A DNA stretch of 64,000 bases from NCBI GenBank assembly GCA_025200525.1, contig CM045767.1, positions 8,477,273 to 8,541,272 on the forward strand, given 5' to 3'. Position 1 is the first letter of the stretch; every line of letters starts with the position of its first letter. The notes beneath the pieces were generated by a model that did not search any database, was not told the DNA's origin, and saw nothing but the letters and a program-made list of their open reading frames with translations. This DNA is from Camellia lanceoleosa. Its lineage: Eukaryota; Streptophyta; Magnoliopsida; Ericales; Theaceae. This document shows, one piece after another, positions 33,643-44,990 of this stretch. The translations under genes were made by a program, and so were the position numbers.

Positions 33643-33979
33643 ATCTTAAGACAGATTATTTTTTTGGTATCTTCATTGTATTTAATTTTTTTATTTCATA
33701 AAGACATATTCTAGTTGGAAAAACAAATAGTGTTTATGCTATTTGACAGATAGTAGTAATATACTGTCTCTTTTCTTTGACAACTAGTAGTAATATACTG
33801 GTGTCATTAACAATTGCAGAATATTAATTGTGTTACAGAAAATTATTGTGAAATTTTATTTTTCTAGTTTTAGTAACAAGGGAAATAAAATTATTTTGTG
33901 TTATAATTTATTTTCTAGTTTTAGTAACTAGAAAATTAATTTGTGTTTTAATTTTTTCTGGTTTTTGTGATCAGAGATT

Positions 33980-35487
33980 ATGGCTACTACAACTGAAACT
34001 ACATCTGGTAGTGGTACTCCGATTGTTACACCAACACCGGTCCCTATCTAGAACCATGTTTATGTACCAATCAATCATGGAGAAAAATCAGAAAAATTTA
34101 ACGGTACCGAGTTTAAGAGATGGCAGCAGAAGATACTGTTCTATCTTACAACTCTTAATTTGGCCCGGTTTCTCCATGAAGAGGCTCCAACACTTAAAGA
34201 GGGTGAAAGTGATTGGCAAGTTGTTGCCGCTGTAGATGCTTGGAAACATTCAAATTTCCTGTGCAGAAACTACATTCTCAATGGCTTTGACAACATGTTG
34301 TATAATGTATACAGTCTTTTGAAGTCAGCAAAAGAATTGTGGGATTCTTTGGAGAAGAAATACAAGACAGAAGATGCCGGCACGAAGAAATTCGTCGTCG
34401 GTAAATTTTTGGATTTTGTTATGGTAGACTCCCAAACGGTAATATCTCAAGTTCAAAGTTTTCAGATAATTTTGCATGATATTCATTCAAAAGGTATGTC
34501 TCTTAGCGAGTCTTTCCAAGTCGCTACTTTGGTGGAAAAGTTACCACCGGCTTGGAAAGATTTCAAAAATTATTTAAAACATAAACGCAAAGAGATGACC
34601 ATGGATGAGTTAATTGTAAGATTAAGAATTGAGGAAGATAACCGAAAGGCTAAAAAGAGGAATGGGAAAAATCCCATTGAGTCCATGGCTAATGTGGTTG
34701 AATAAGTTCAAAAACCACATAACAAAAAGAGAAAGTTTACTGGAGATGGTCCTAAACAAGGCAACAACGTTGGCAACAAAAAGTTCAAAGGAAAATGCTA
34801 TAACTGTGGCAAGACTGGATATCGAGCTTCTGACTGCCGCCGTCCTAAGAAGGATCATGGAAGTACAAGTAAGAAGACCACCAATTAGGCCAATGTAACA
34901 GAGTTGGATTACATCTCTGATGGAGTAAATGACATCAACCTATCTGCTGTGGTGTCTGAGGCTAACTTGGTTGGAAATCCCAAAGAGTGGTGGGTTGACA
35001 CTGGAGCAACTCGTCACATATGTATGGACAAGAAGATGTTCACTACCTACAATGAGGCTGCAAATGGTGAACAACTTTTCATGAAAAATTCTTCTACTTC
35101 TACTGTGGCAAGACAAGGGAAAGTGATCTTGAAGATGACATCAGGGAAAGAACTGACCCTCAACAACGTACTGCATGTACCTGACATCCGAAAGAATATA
35201 GTTTCTGGTTCTTTGTTAAGTAAAAATGGTTTTAGGCTTGTTTTTGAGTCTGATAAGTTTGTATTAACAAAGAGTGGTATGTATGTTGGTAAGGAATACA
35301 TGAGTGATGGTCTCTTTAAGCTAAATGTAATGACAGTTGTACCAAAAGTTGCTATAAATAAGAATAACACATCTTCTGCTTATATTCTTGAGTCGAATTT
35401 ATGGCATGGTAGATTAGGTCATGTAAATTATGATGCTTTGCATAGATTAATCAGTTTGGATTATATACCAAAGTTTGAAATTAATCC
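33980..35487 (+). pseudogene. Copia gag, zinc knuckle and protease region
   Basis: An ATG at 33,980 (MATTTETTSGSGT) opens one frame interrupted by TAG at 34,049, TAA at 34,703 and TAG at 34,886. Gag signatures are FNGTEFKRWQQKILFYL, ELWDSLEKKYKTEDAG and KLPPAWKDFKNYLKH. The zinc knuckle reads CYNCGKTGYRASDC; the family has His where Tyr is seen, so zinc binding is probably lost. The protease has WWVDTGATRHIC, and WHGRLGHVNYDALHRL begins the integrase N-terminal region. The frame is cut at 35,487 by the Gypsy insertion and resumes at 44,991. Confidence 0.85.
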
Positions 35488-35893
35488 TGTGGTAGCCGAA
35501 TAATTGACAAATATAAAGGAGGTATATTTCGAAGGCTTGACTCTAGCCGGCCTCTATCACACAAGGATAAGGGGCCGAATGGGATAGAGGGCCGAATATG
35601 GTCCATCCCTATAGCCGAATATTAGAAAAGGTAATGATTGAAAAAAATAGGCCCTGGTCCCGAGGATCAGAGGGGGCGAGTATAAATATAGTGACAACGG
35701 ACTAAACAGGACATGCAAGAATTACTACTAACAACTTAGTGAGCAAGCTCTCTTGGGTGGAAGAACTGACTTGTACGTCGGAGTGCTAATTCCGGCATCC
35801 CCGACCGGAGTCTTTATATCTTCTCAGGTGACTAGTTGAGAATCATTGGCGTCTTCCAGGATCAGAAGAGTATTTCCAATCCACTCCCCCACA
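35488..35893 (+). repeat. 5' LTR of the nested element
   Basis: TGTGGTAGCC to CCCCCACA, with TATA box TATAAATATA at 35,681-35,690. It contains CTGACTTGTACGTCGGAG at 35,766-35,783, which recurs in the LTR at 60,646-61,560 with two differences. Confidence 0.9.
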
Positions 35894-35895
35894 AT

Positions 35896-35913
35896 TGGCG
35901 CCGTCTGTGGGAA
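35896..35913 (+). other. Primer binding site of the nested element
   Basis: TGGCGCCGTCTGTGGGAA begins two bases after the 5' LTR, the normal place and form of a plant Gypsy PBS beginning TGG. Confidence 0.7.
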
Positions 35914-35928
35914 TACTCAAATATATCC

Positions 35929-37788
35929 ATGGAAGGCGTGACTGAAGATCCTCCGATAGCCACCGACGAGATCGCACGGGAAGACAACCTCACCCCAGCT
36001 AACATGCTCGGAAAAGAAACCATCGCGGCACGACGCGCCTTGAACTTCGATTCGCCAACAACTTCAGCACAAGAAGCAATGCAGGCTATCATGGAACAAG
36101 CGAAGCAGAACGAACAAAGGCTCGAAAACATGATAGCTGAGAACGAACGACTCCGTCAAGACTTGGCCCTGGAGGTAGCAAAATCTAGAGAGGCCATGCG
36201 CCAGGAACCAGAGCAACTTCCAAAGGCAGACGGACAAAGACCTCGGGCCCGACCAAAGGATACCGATAGCAACTCCAATTCATTATCCACGGAGTCCGAC
36301 GCAAAGGGACGATCCGAAGCCTCCAGCTCCTCCGAAAAGGATCCGCGAACAAGGAACAAGCGCAAGAGAAGCAGCTCAAACGAGGAAGACCAGCACGATC
36401 CTTTCGTTCGACGGATCGCAAGGGCGTCCCTGCCCAAGAAATTCAAAGCTCCGTCGTTTACTCTTTACGACGGCAAATCAGACCCCACCGATCATATCCG
36501 TCATTACAAACAGGCCATGACGCTGCACGCAGACAATGAAGCCCTCATGTGCCGAATATTCCCTAGCAGCCTAGGTCCACTAGCCGTCAGGTGGTATTAC
36601 AAGTTGGAGCCAGCTTCAATTAAAAGCTTCCGCCAACTGCAGAAATCCTTCAGGGCCAGGTTCATCACCAACGAGGTACAACCGAAGCAGCCGACTCCTC
36701 CGGCTATGCAGATCCAATGGGAGAGACGCCAGAGCGTACTCGCACGATATTGGGAGTGCTTCAACCTTGTCGACGACGCTGTAACGATTCCATGGCCATC
36801 ACCGCCTTCAAAATGGGCTTACATCCCGATTGCAAGGATTAGCCTCGACCCGGAGGCCCCGAAAACAAAGGCATTGATGAAGAAAGTTGAAGAATATTGT
36901 AAAGTGGAAGACGATGCCCTGAGGATAAAAGCGGGACAAATATCCAGCAAAACGGCCCTCCCCGAAATTGCTCGACCAGTCAGCTCCGTGCCGCCGCAAA
37001 GCCCTGAACCCCGGCAACGAACCAAGCGAGACAAAAGGCGGGATTCCCGCCGATCAAGCGATCAGTGCTCCCATCGAATGAACGAACAGCTACAAGTCGA
37101 CAGCAGACGCTCAAGGCGAACCGACAAGAAGTATACGGAGTTGACGGAGCCGATCGCGACAATAATGACCAAAGTCCAACACCTTCCGTTTTTCAAATGG
37201 CCGTCAAAGATGGTTGGACCTCCCGACACACGGAGGAGGGACAAACGATGTGAATACCACAAAGATCACGGCCACGAAACTGAGAGCTGTTATGCCCTAA
37301 AGGATCATCTGGAGGAACTGGTGCAAGATGGTCGACTGCATCAGTACGTGAGCAAGGAAAGGCCAACCAAAGCATTAGCCTTGAGACAGAATTCACCTCC
37401 GCTTGGTGTAATCCACGTAATCCACGGTCCGCCGGCGTCCCCGACCGTGCATACGATCCAATCACGCCCAATACCCCGGCGACATAATATGTCAACGGGA
37501 AGACACAGAGAAGCTCCGACAATTAAGTTCGATGACTCCGACCTCATCGGAACAGTGGCCAGCCACGTCGATCCTCTGGTCGTCCGATTACGCGTACGCC
37601 AGTTTAGCGTTGAACGCATTCTTATAGACCCAGGAAGCACTTCGGAGATCTTGTATTACAGAACTTTTGTTGAACTCGGCCTCAAGGAGTCGGACCTATC
37701 TCCATCGTCTCAGCCACTGTTCGGCTTCAACACGAATCCAGTACCGTTGGGGAGTCGTGCTACCGGTTCGGCGGGCTCAAAACGGTAG
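35929..37788 (+). pseudogene. Gag-protease of the nested element
   Basis: I chose the ATG at 35,929 because it is the first after the PBS and opens a 619-codon frame. The N-terminal ~150 residues are charged and contain a coiled-coil-like stretch (EQRLENMIAENERLRQDL). Gag follows at about residue 158: LPKKFKAPSFTLYDGKSDP, FPSSLGPLAVRWYYKLEP and FRQLQKSFRARF. Near residue 440 a Cys/His motif CEYHKDHGHETESCYALK fits a nucleic-acid-binding knuckle. The protease lies near residue 565, with LIDPGSTSEILYYRTFVELG. The frame stops at TAG 37,786, but [15 protein letters not shown] follows in the same frame at 37,822-37,870 before sequence is lost. It may encode most of a working gag; the protease end is damaged. 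Confidence 0.85.
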
Positions 37789-37821
37789 ACGGGATTCTTT
37801 GTTGTGAAGCTTCCGCCGTGA

Positions 37822-38064
37822 TAACGCCATCATGGGGCGCCCCTGGCTGCATGCCATGAAGGCTGTCCCAAGCACCTACCATCAGCTTATGCGCTTCCCA
37901 ACTGACCGCGGCATTGAGGAGATCCGAGGCTTGCCGCCATCCGCGCGAACGTAGATTTTGTGAAGATCCATCCACGGACCCGACTTGTGGGATCTGATGC
38001 TTGTACTGGTACCACATTTTAATGGAAGTCGATTTTCTTTGTCACTCCTTCAAGCCTCTTGGCC
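37822..38064 (+). pseudogene. Truncated end of the protease-RT linker
   Basis: [12 protein letters not shown], then [20 protein letters not shown], is the conserved segment after the protease in Tat-type polyproteins. It stops near 37,952. The reverse transcriptase that normally follows is absent and the minisatellite begins at 38,065. Confidence 0.7.
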
Positions 38065-39260
38065 CAAATTAAAGTCTCTGGATTCGGAGCGCCCGTTGGT
38101 GCAGGCCACCATAGGGCCGAACAAGCCTCCGAATTCGGAGCGCCCTTCGTGGATATCACGATTGGCCAAATTAAAGTCTCTGGATTCGGAGCGCCCGTTG
38201 GTGCAGGCCACTATAGGGCCGAACAAGCCTCCGAATTCGGAGCGCCCTTCGTGGATATCACGATTGGCCAAATTGAAGTCTCTGGATTCGGAGCGCCCGT
38301 TGGTGCAGGCCACCATAGGGCCGAACAAGCCTCCGACCGAGCGCCTTCATGGATATCACGATTGGCCAAATTGAAGTCTCCGAATTCGGAGCGCCCGTTG
38401 GTGCAGGCCACCATAGGGTCGAACAAGCCTCCGAATTCGGAGCGCCCTTCGTGGATATCACGATTGGCCAAATTGAAGTCTCCGGATTCGGAGCGCCCGT
38501 TGGTGCAGGCCACCATAGGGCCGAACAAGCCTCCGAATTCGGAGCGCCCTTCGTGGATATCACGATTGGCCAAATTGAAGTCTCCGGATTCGGAGCGCCC
38601 GTTGGTGCAGGCCACCATAGGGTCGAACAAGCCTCTGAATTCGGAGCGCCCTTCATAGATATCACGATTGGCCAAATTGAAGTCTCCGGATTCGGAGCGC
38701 CCGTTGGTGCAGGCCACCATAGGGCCGAACAAGCCTCCAAATTCGGAGCGCCCATCGTGGATATCACGATTGGCCAAATTAAAGTCTCCGGATTCGGAGC
38801 GCCCGTTGGTGCAGGCCACCATAGGGCCGAACAAGCCTTCGAATTCGGAGCGCCCTTCGTGGATATCACGATTGGCCAAATTGAAGTCTCCGGATTCGGA
38901 GCGCCCGTTGGTGCAGGCCACCATAGGGCCGAACAAGCCTCCGACTGAGCGCCGCAGAGATATCACGATTGGCCAAATTGAAGTCTCCGGATTCGGAGCG
39001 CCCGTTGGTGCAGGCCACCATAGGGCCGAACAAGCCTCCGAATTCAGAGCGCCCTTCGTGGATATCACGATTGGCCAAATTGAAGTCTCCGGATTCAGAG
39101 CGCTCGTCGGTGCAGGCCACCATAGGGCCGAACAAGCCTTCGAATTCGGAGCGCCCTTCGTGGATATCACGATTGGCCAAATTAGTCTCCGGATTCGGAG
39201 CGCCCGTCGGTGCAGGTCACCATAGGGCCGAACAATCAACCGGATCTGGAGCTCATTTGT
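38065..39260 (+). repeat. 102-bp minisatellite replacing pol
   Basis: About twelve copies have starts near 38,065, 38,167 and 38,269, and then mostly every 102 bp. Each unit is itself two related ~51-bp halves: GGATTCGGAGCGCCCGTTGG and GAATTCGGAGCGCCCTTCGT. Because 102 is a multiple of three, frames stay open on both strands (up to 350 codons on minus); nothing suggests they are translated. GAATTC and GATATC occur in most units. Confidence 0.9.
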
Positions 39261-39351
39261 CAACTAATAGGTCCGCCGGCGAGGGCGCGCCTGAGCCGGC
39301 CCACGAGTACGACCCATTGTCAAACTCATACCCCGCCTAAGGCAAGAGCCA

Positions 39352-39560
39352 ATAGCAAACTAAACAAACCATACTAAATGACGTGCTGAAACCATTAAAA
39401 TTTGGGATCAAGAACATTCATTCGGCATATCTATTTAGCAAAATAATAGCCGATAGCAAACAAAACAAACCATACTAAATGACGTGCTGAAACCATTAAA
39501 ATTTGGGATCAGGAACATTCATTCGGCATATCTATTTAAGCAAAATAATAGCAAGCTATC
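39352..39560 (+). repeat. ~101-bp tandem duplication after the minisatellite
   Basis: ATAGCAAACTAAACAAACC at 39,352 recurs at 39,453, with identical AAATGACGTGCTGAAACC and ATTCATTCGGCATATC. Noncoding. Confidence 0.75.
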
Positions 39561-40540
39561 AAACCATGAAACAAGAGACTCAGAGTAAGACTCAACTATA
39601 TGAAATAACACTTTTTATTTGATTTGAAAAATGTTACACAGACGCAATCCGCGTTCGAACATTACAATATCTATCTCTAACTTCGAGGACAAATCAACCC
39701 ATCATTTGAGCAACCATTGCGGTTCAAAATGCATCGATCTAACTGCGCCGGAACCGGCATGTCGCCGGGCCCCTGACACCATCGACAATGTCAAGGCCAA
39801 GATCCAAGACAAGGGAGGTTAGGGGTAGCGGTCGTTATGTCTCCTTTCGGGGTGATCTGCTTCAACGACTTGGAGGCTGACGTTTTTCCAGTTTCTCCTT
39901 TTAGCGGTCCACCTCTCACATCGGAGAATCCTCCGCCGCAAACCGTCTGAGCGCCAGGGTCGGCTGGAACTTGAGCTCCTGCAACTATCATCACCATCTG
40001 ATGGTGAGAACTCTTGCCTATCCCTCGCAAATATGTTCGACTGCATAAGGCACCTGCCGCTTTTATTCTCAGTAATGGCCGCAATCTCAATAACCAAATC
40101 TCGAAATGATTTTATCAACACTAAACCCCATGAGACAGGCGTCGGTCAACATTCTCCATGACCTAGTCATTCAGCGGTTGGCTAAAACCCGCAGATACTA
40201 CGCAAGGGCAAACATTACCTAGCCCAATCGGCTAGACACTTGGCATTCGAGCTAAGTCCGTAGCCCCTCCGATCCCTGACTCACGGCCTCTTTAAATTTC
40301 AACACACATGTAGGCTGATCACTCCAAAGAGTCGGCACACCGATTTGATATGCTGAGTCTGATTGATGTATTCACGTCTATCCAAACAATCCATGCAATA
40401 AAGTTAAACATGCCAAATGAGGGAGACAATTTGATACTTACAACAAAGCGTCTTTTATTCAAAAAATCAAGAAATTACATAATTTCGAACGCGACCAGCG
40501 TTCGGACCTTACAACAATTAAAGTCATACTACAATTAAAG

Positions 40541-43500
40541 TCATACGGCGTCGCCCTCATCCTCGCTCTTCTCAACTTCGAAAGCAGAAAACGGAAAGTC
40601 CTTACTGTGGTAGAGAGGTGACGCCGAATTTATGCCTGACAAGTGAAGAGATTCGGCGACTTGAGTTGCTTTGATCCAACCATGCCTGAACCCACGGTTT
40701 TCACATCGGCAAACCTCTTCAGCAAGCTTCTCATTGGTCTTTTGGATCCCAACCAAGCGCCCTTCGTGGAAACCTTTTTCATAAGACCTCCCCTTGGCGG
40801 ACTTCAATGCGAACATGCTCGCCGTTTCTCGATCGGCAAGGCGCTTATGTTTACTCGTAACCCTCTCTTCCACGATTGGATTCACCGCACCGTTGTGCCG
40901 AGTCTGTCTTGATCTTTCTTAACTCACGTTCACCGCCCACGCGAGCCTCCAAACTACGGATATGCTCATCCTTTTTCTCCATTTCTCGTGGGCGCGCAAT
41001 CGCATGCCGACTTCATAGGCCGATAGAGCCCTTTCACCGCCTGTGAATGCCCTCGCTAAACACTTCGTAGTCCTGACGACCAACCATAGATCTTTGAACT
41101 CCGGAGGAAATATTTGTCGAGCAAACTCGACCGCCACGTCGATCTCGAACGATCGAGTCCGCTTCCGTCATGGGCTTATTCTTCACAAATCTTGCAAAAC
41201 TTAACGGGCTCGGATTCGATCGATCTCCTTTCGACTTGGGCGTGTGGCGATCTCCCTGATCGCTTATCCCGTCTGGCGACCTACTACGACGCCGAGGAGA
41301 TTGGCGCCTCTCGACCCATAGAACTCTTATTCGCGACGCAGGGCGCGCCACGGTGTTCACCTCGATGCATATCACCGCCAAGCTCACCGGCCTTGGCTTC
41401 CCCTTTGCTGTTGAAGAAGAGCTTGTTTGACATTCGCACAACAGATCTTCTCTCAGAAGTCTCACACAGATACCTACCAGACTCTTAAAAACTGTACCTT
41501 TGATCATTTAACACTCGCAGAGGCAGCACGATCGTGGCAGGTTCATTAATCGCGAAACCCAAGCGCCCGACGCCGACTAAATTAATGGCAAGACAAGCTG
41601 GTTCGGGCAAGAGCAGATACATCAATCTGTTCGGCTAAACTACTCCAGCCGGCTCACTAATTGATCCCTCTGTCAATCTGGGGCCCAAGATCAATAGGCA
41701 GTGAAATTGCAAATGGTGATTTTGATGGGACGTGAACTGAATCTGCAGGAACCCAGATATTGAACAAACTTTTCGTGCCACAGTAAAGTTATCCGGCTCA
41801 CGCTCAATCTGTTCAGACCAAATACCCCAGCCGGCTCACAAGTCGGTCTCCTCACTTCGTAATCTTTTTATGAACCCGCTGGGGCAAGGGCAGATTCACA
41901 AATCAGGGTTTCCCCACAGTATATGCAATGCCGTTTTACTAAATGCATCGAACCACAGAACTCTTTGATACAACGTGCGTGTGGTAGTAACAAAAAATTA
42001 CACGATCAATTACAAGATCAAAATTAAACCACAGAACTCTTTCATACAAAGTGCGCACAATAAATTTCATTAATAAATTTATATGAAATTTTCATTAATA
42101 AATTGCCCACAAATGCCAACCAATTTATACATGAAAACTACCCTAAACCAAAAACAAGAACAAAAACAAAAGACGCTCGAAGAACGGCTCCAGATCATTC
42201 TTCGGTATCCGATTCAAGCGGCTCAACATCCACCTGCTCATAAGGGATTGGCAAATCCAATGTTGCCTCAGCGGCAGCGAGGGCTTTGAGCCACCCATGT
42301 TTGAACCCGCGATTCTCAAATTTGGATACTTCTTCAACATATTCCGTCAGAGCGCGCTCCCCGCCTCAAAGGCCTCGATACGGCTTTCATGAGACGCCTT
42401 AAGCTCCTCTAACTGAGCTTCCGCTCAGAAGTGCCTTCTTGGAAAGATTGAGCGATTCTCGCCGCGACTTGCCCTTCCTCAACATCAACACGTTGTTCGC
42501 GACGCGAGCCTTCTTTCTCCGCTTGACCAGGCTCTCCATTTCAAATTTCATAATTTCGAACTCGCCCTACTTTTTCTCGACCTTCCAAATGCTTGCAAAT
42601 GGTCAGCTCTCCCGAGAGCACCACGCAGGCAGCGGCCCAAGTCGGCAATCCTTCCAACCGTCTGCAAAACAAGTCGGTATGATTAGACGCCTTTAACAAA
42701 CAAGACCGATTAGACACCTCTAACAAACGAGACCAATATGTAGCTTACCAGATATGCCGATTGAGCAGCTAGGGCAACGGCCAAAACATCAGGCACGGCA
42801 CCAAAGGTTGTGTTGTCAGCCGGAAGAGAAATTGAAGCCGCCAGGCTCAGAGCCACCGCTGGATCCTCGATGGCCGAAGCGTCAGATAAAATCGGCATAT
42901 CCCTGATCTTTGGCTGAATGACGGAGCGACCACATCCGGTTCTTCTGCCGAGGCCGCTTCCTATCGGGGCGCTTCCGCACTCTCCTCTCCCTCGGCACAC
43001 GGCTCGCCTTGTTCGGAATCGGCTGCTCGTCGGCTTGTTCTCCTTTTTCCGTATCAAACGCAGCAATCTCAACTGTCCCCTCCGGAACGGGCACGAAGGG
43101 CTTGATCAAGCTTAGGGTCCGACATAAAGATTCGCCTTCTTCGGTGGCTATCCGCTCGGCATTCCTTTTACGCCATATCGTTAGGCTTTTCTACGCCATA
43201 ACCTAAAAGAAATCGCCGGGTAGATCCCCCAAGTTCGCAAAAATATCCCCGGAAGAGAAGGCTGCACGTCTTGACCCAGACGGCTCGGCGGCCTCGAACG
43301 ACGAGCGTACGGCTTGCCGCCCTTTACAACCCTCAGTAAATCCCCCAGTCGGATCGGCAATCACCTCAAGAACTCGTTCGTCCTCCCCGAATCGAATCTG
43401 CGAGACCGATCGCCTAAGGTTTATGAAGTCGGAAGATAAGGGCCGAGAGTTGTTGATTGCCAACCGAATCGGAATGTGATCTGCAATGAGAACGTGGTGT

Positions 43501-44214
43501 AAGTGGGCTCGCATCAAGGAGAATATGGGGCCCTTCCTTGCTTTTGCAAGTTTGGGCGACGAAATAATCGAAAGTGCGATCTTGACCTCCCCAAGAACCA
43601 CGTCGTCAACTGAAGTCAGAACTTTCTTCAACCTATTGCCTACAGAAGATAAAAAGCGATTTAGAGAAAAGAGCCGAATAAGAGATAGACCAACAAATAT
43701 AAGGTATTGCGTGGCAACCTGGGTCACCCTTATGTCCGAATAGGGTCCAAATGATCCTCCCTTCAACTCCCGATTACCTCGGACGTTGACCATCACGTTG
43801 CCAACCCGCTACCGTAATCGCAAGCATAGTCACTAAGTGATGGTCGATCTTTGGCTCGAGGAAATATCGCCCACCGACCGGAGGATTTGGCTAAGGCGAA
43901 TAAAGGTTTAATGGCCTAATCCCAAGGTTAATCCCAAGGCGTTGATTCAACTCTACAACCCCCATGATGATCCGAAGAAATTTACATTGAGAAGGAATCA
44001 AGCCCCAATAACGAGAACGGCCCTAAGAAGTGGTGTAGGGAAACGAACCCCGCCTCAAAGAATGGATAAAAGAGGAAATACGATCGTGTTTTGATCTTCC
44101 TCTCCATGTCGAGAGCGTTGTCCGTTACAAGGGATAAGTGGACGTCGTCAGAATAGAAAAATGCCGAAACCGAGACACGATCCTCGAAAGGAGGTCCTTC
44201 AAATGTTTGGCCAT
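40541..44214 (-). pseudogene. Degenerate antisense ORF (putative gypsy-type transposon protein) in the nested element
   Basis: On the minus strand ATG 44,214 (MAKHLKDLLSRIV) starts a damaged gene. The codons for FLRIIMGVVELNQRLGINLG (about 43,905-43,980) match KIINGVAELNQRLGLNLGL in the antisense gene at 59.1 kb. A later exon beginning after TTCTGTAG at 43,640 encodes NRLKKVLTSVDDVVLGEVK. Further on are low-complexity and coiled-coil parts. The C-terminal motif ENRGFRHGWIKATQVAESL (about 40,640-40,740) occurs again as ENRGFKHGWLKALAAAEATL (about 42,235-42,330), so the 3' end was duplicated. Stops and frameshifts are frequent. Antisense extra ORFs of this kind are known in the Tat lineage; function unknown. 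Confidence 0.6.
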
Positions 44215-44562
44215 CCTAGCGGAGAACTAAATACTCGAAGCTAAAATAGCAAACAGAAAAAGTAGGATTACAAAGTAGGGTTGAAGAGACTTACGAAGAG
44301 CAGAGGAGACGGGGGAAGGCGGAAGAAGTTGCAGAAAAATGCGAGTCGCGGAGAGATATGCATCATGCTCCAAAAGCCCCGAAAATCAACGAAACCTCGA
44401 ATTCGAAGGACCAAAATTTCAAATCGCAATAAATGCCGATACACGCATGAATAGAGCGGAAAGCGTAATGATGGACAAAGAAGCGCTACCGACATGTATT
44501 GGGGAACGCGCGTGATGATAAGCTTCGACGAACCAAACACGCCGATTGACTACCGCCAATAG

Positions 44563-44579
44563 GGAGTTCGGAGGGCAAT
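44563..44579 (+). other. Polypurine tract of the nested element
   Basis: AGGGAGTTCGGAGGGCAA lies directly before the 3' LTR start at 44,580 and ends like the tract at 60,632-60,645 (GGGGCAAT). Confidence 0.65.
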
Positions 44580-44985
44580 TGTGGTAGCCGAATAATTGAC
44601 AAATATAAAGGAGGTATATTTCGAAGGCTTGACTCTAGACGGCCTCTATCACACAAGGATAAGGGGCCGAATGGGATAGAGGGCCGAATATGGTCCATCC
44701 CTATAGCCGAATATTAGAAAAGGTAATGATTGAAAAAAATAGGCCCTGGTCCCGAGGATCAGAGGGGGCGAGTATAAATATAGTGACAACGGACTAAACA
44801 GGACATGCAAGAATTACTACTAACAACTTAGTGAGCAAGCTCTCTTGGGTGGAAGAACTGACTTGTATGTCGGAGTGCTAATTCCAGCATCCCCGACCGG
44901 AGTCTTTATATCTTCTCAGGTGACTAGTTGAGAATCATTGGCGTCTTCCAGGATCGGAAGAGTATTTCCAATCCACTCCCCCACA
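44580..44985 (+). repeat. 3' LTR of the nested element
   Basis: It is 406 bp, differing from the 5' LTR at about four positions (CTAGACGG, TTGTATGTC, TTCCAGCATC, GATCGGAAG). AATCC follows. Confidence 0.9.
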
Positions 44986-44990
44986 AATCC

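Larger units (their letters stand above)
35488..44985 (+). mobile_element. Non-autonomous Tat-type Gypsy element (gag-protease only) nested in Copia
   Basis: It is 9498 bp with identical-length 406-bp LTRs (TGTGGTAGCC to CCCCCACA). AATCC flanks it at 35,483-35,487 and 44,986-44,990. A PBS and PPT are present. Inside are gag-protease, a 102-bp minisatellite and a degenerate antisense ORF, but no reverse transcriptase, RNase H or integrase. The LTRs differ at about four sites (~1%), so insertion is recent. It resembles described gag-carrying non-autonomous retrotransposons (TR-GAG type), which depend on enzymes from another element. Confidence 0.9.

Noticed and set aside
35862..37640. Minus-strand open frames opposite gag
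   Set aside because: Shadows of the gag-protease frame in GC-rich sequence.
38065..39260. CRISPR-like regular repeats
   Set aside because: A plant genome; units are contiguous with no unique spacers, so it is a minisatellite.
38059..39340. Several long open frames on both strands, up to 350 codons
   Set aside because: They result from a 102-bp unit divisible by three and have no start context; treated as a minisatellite.
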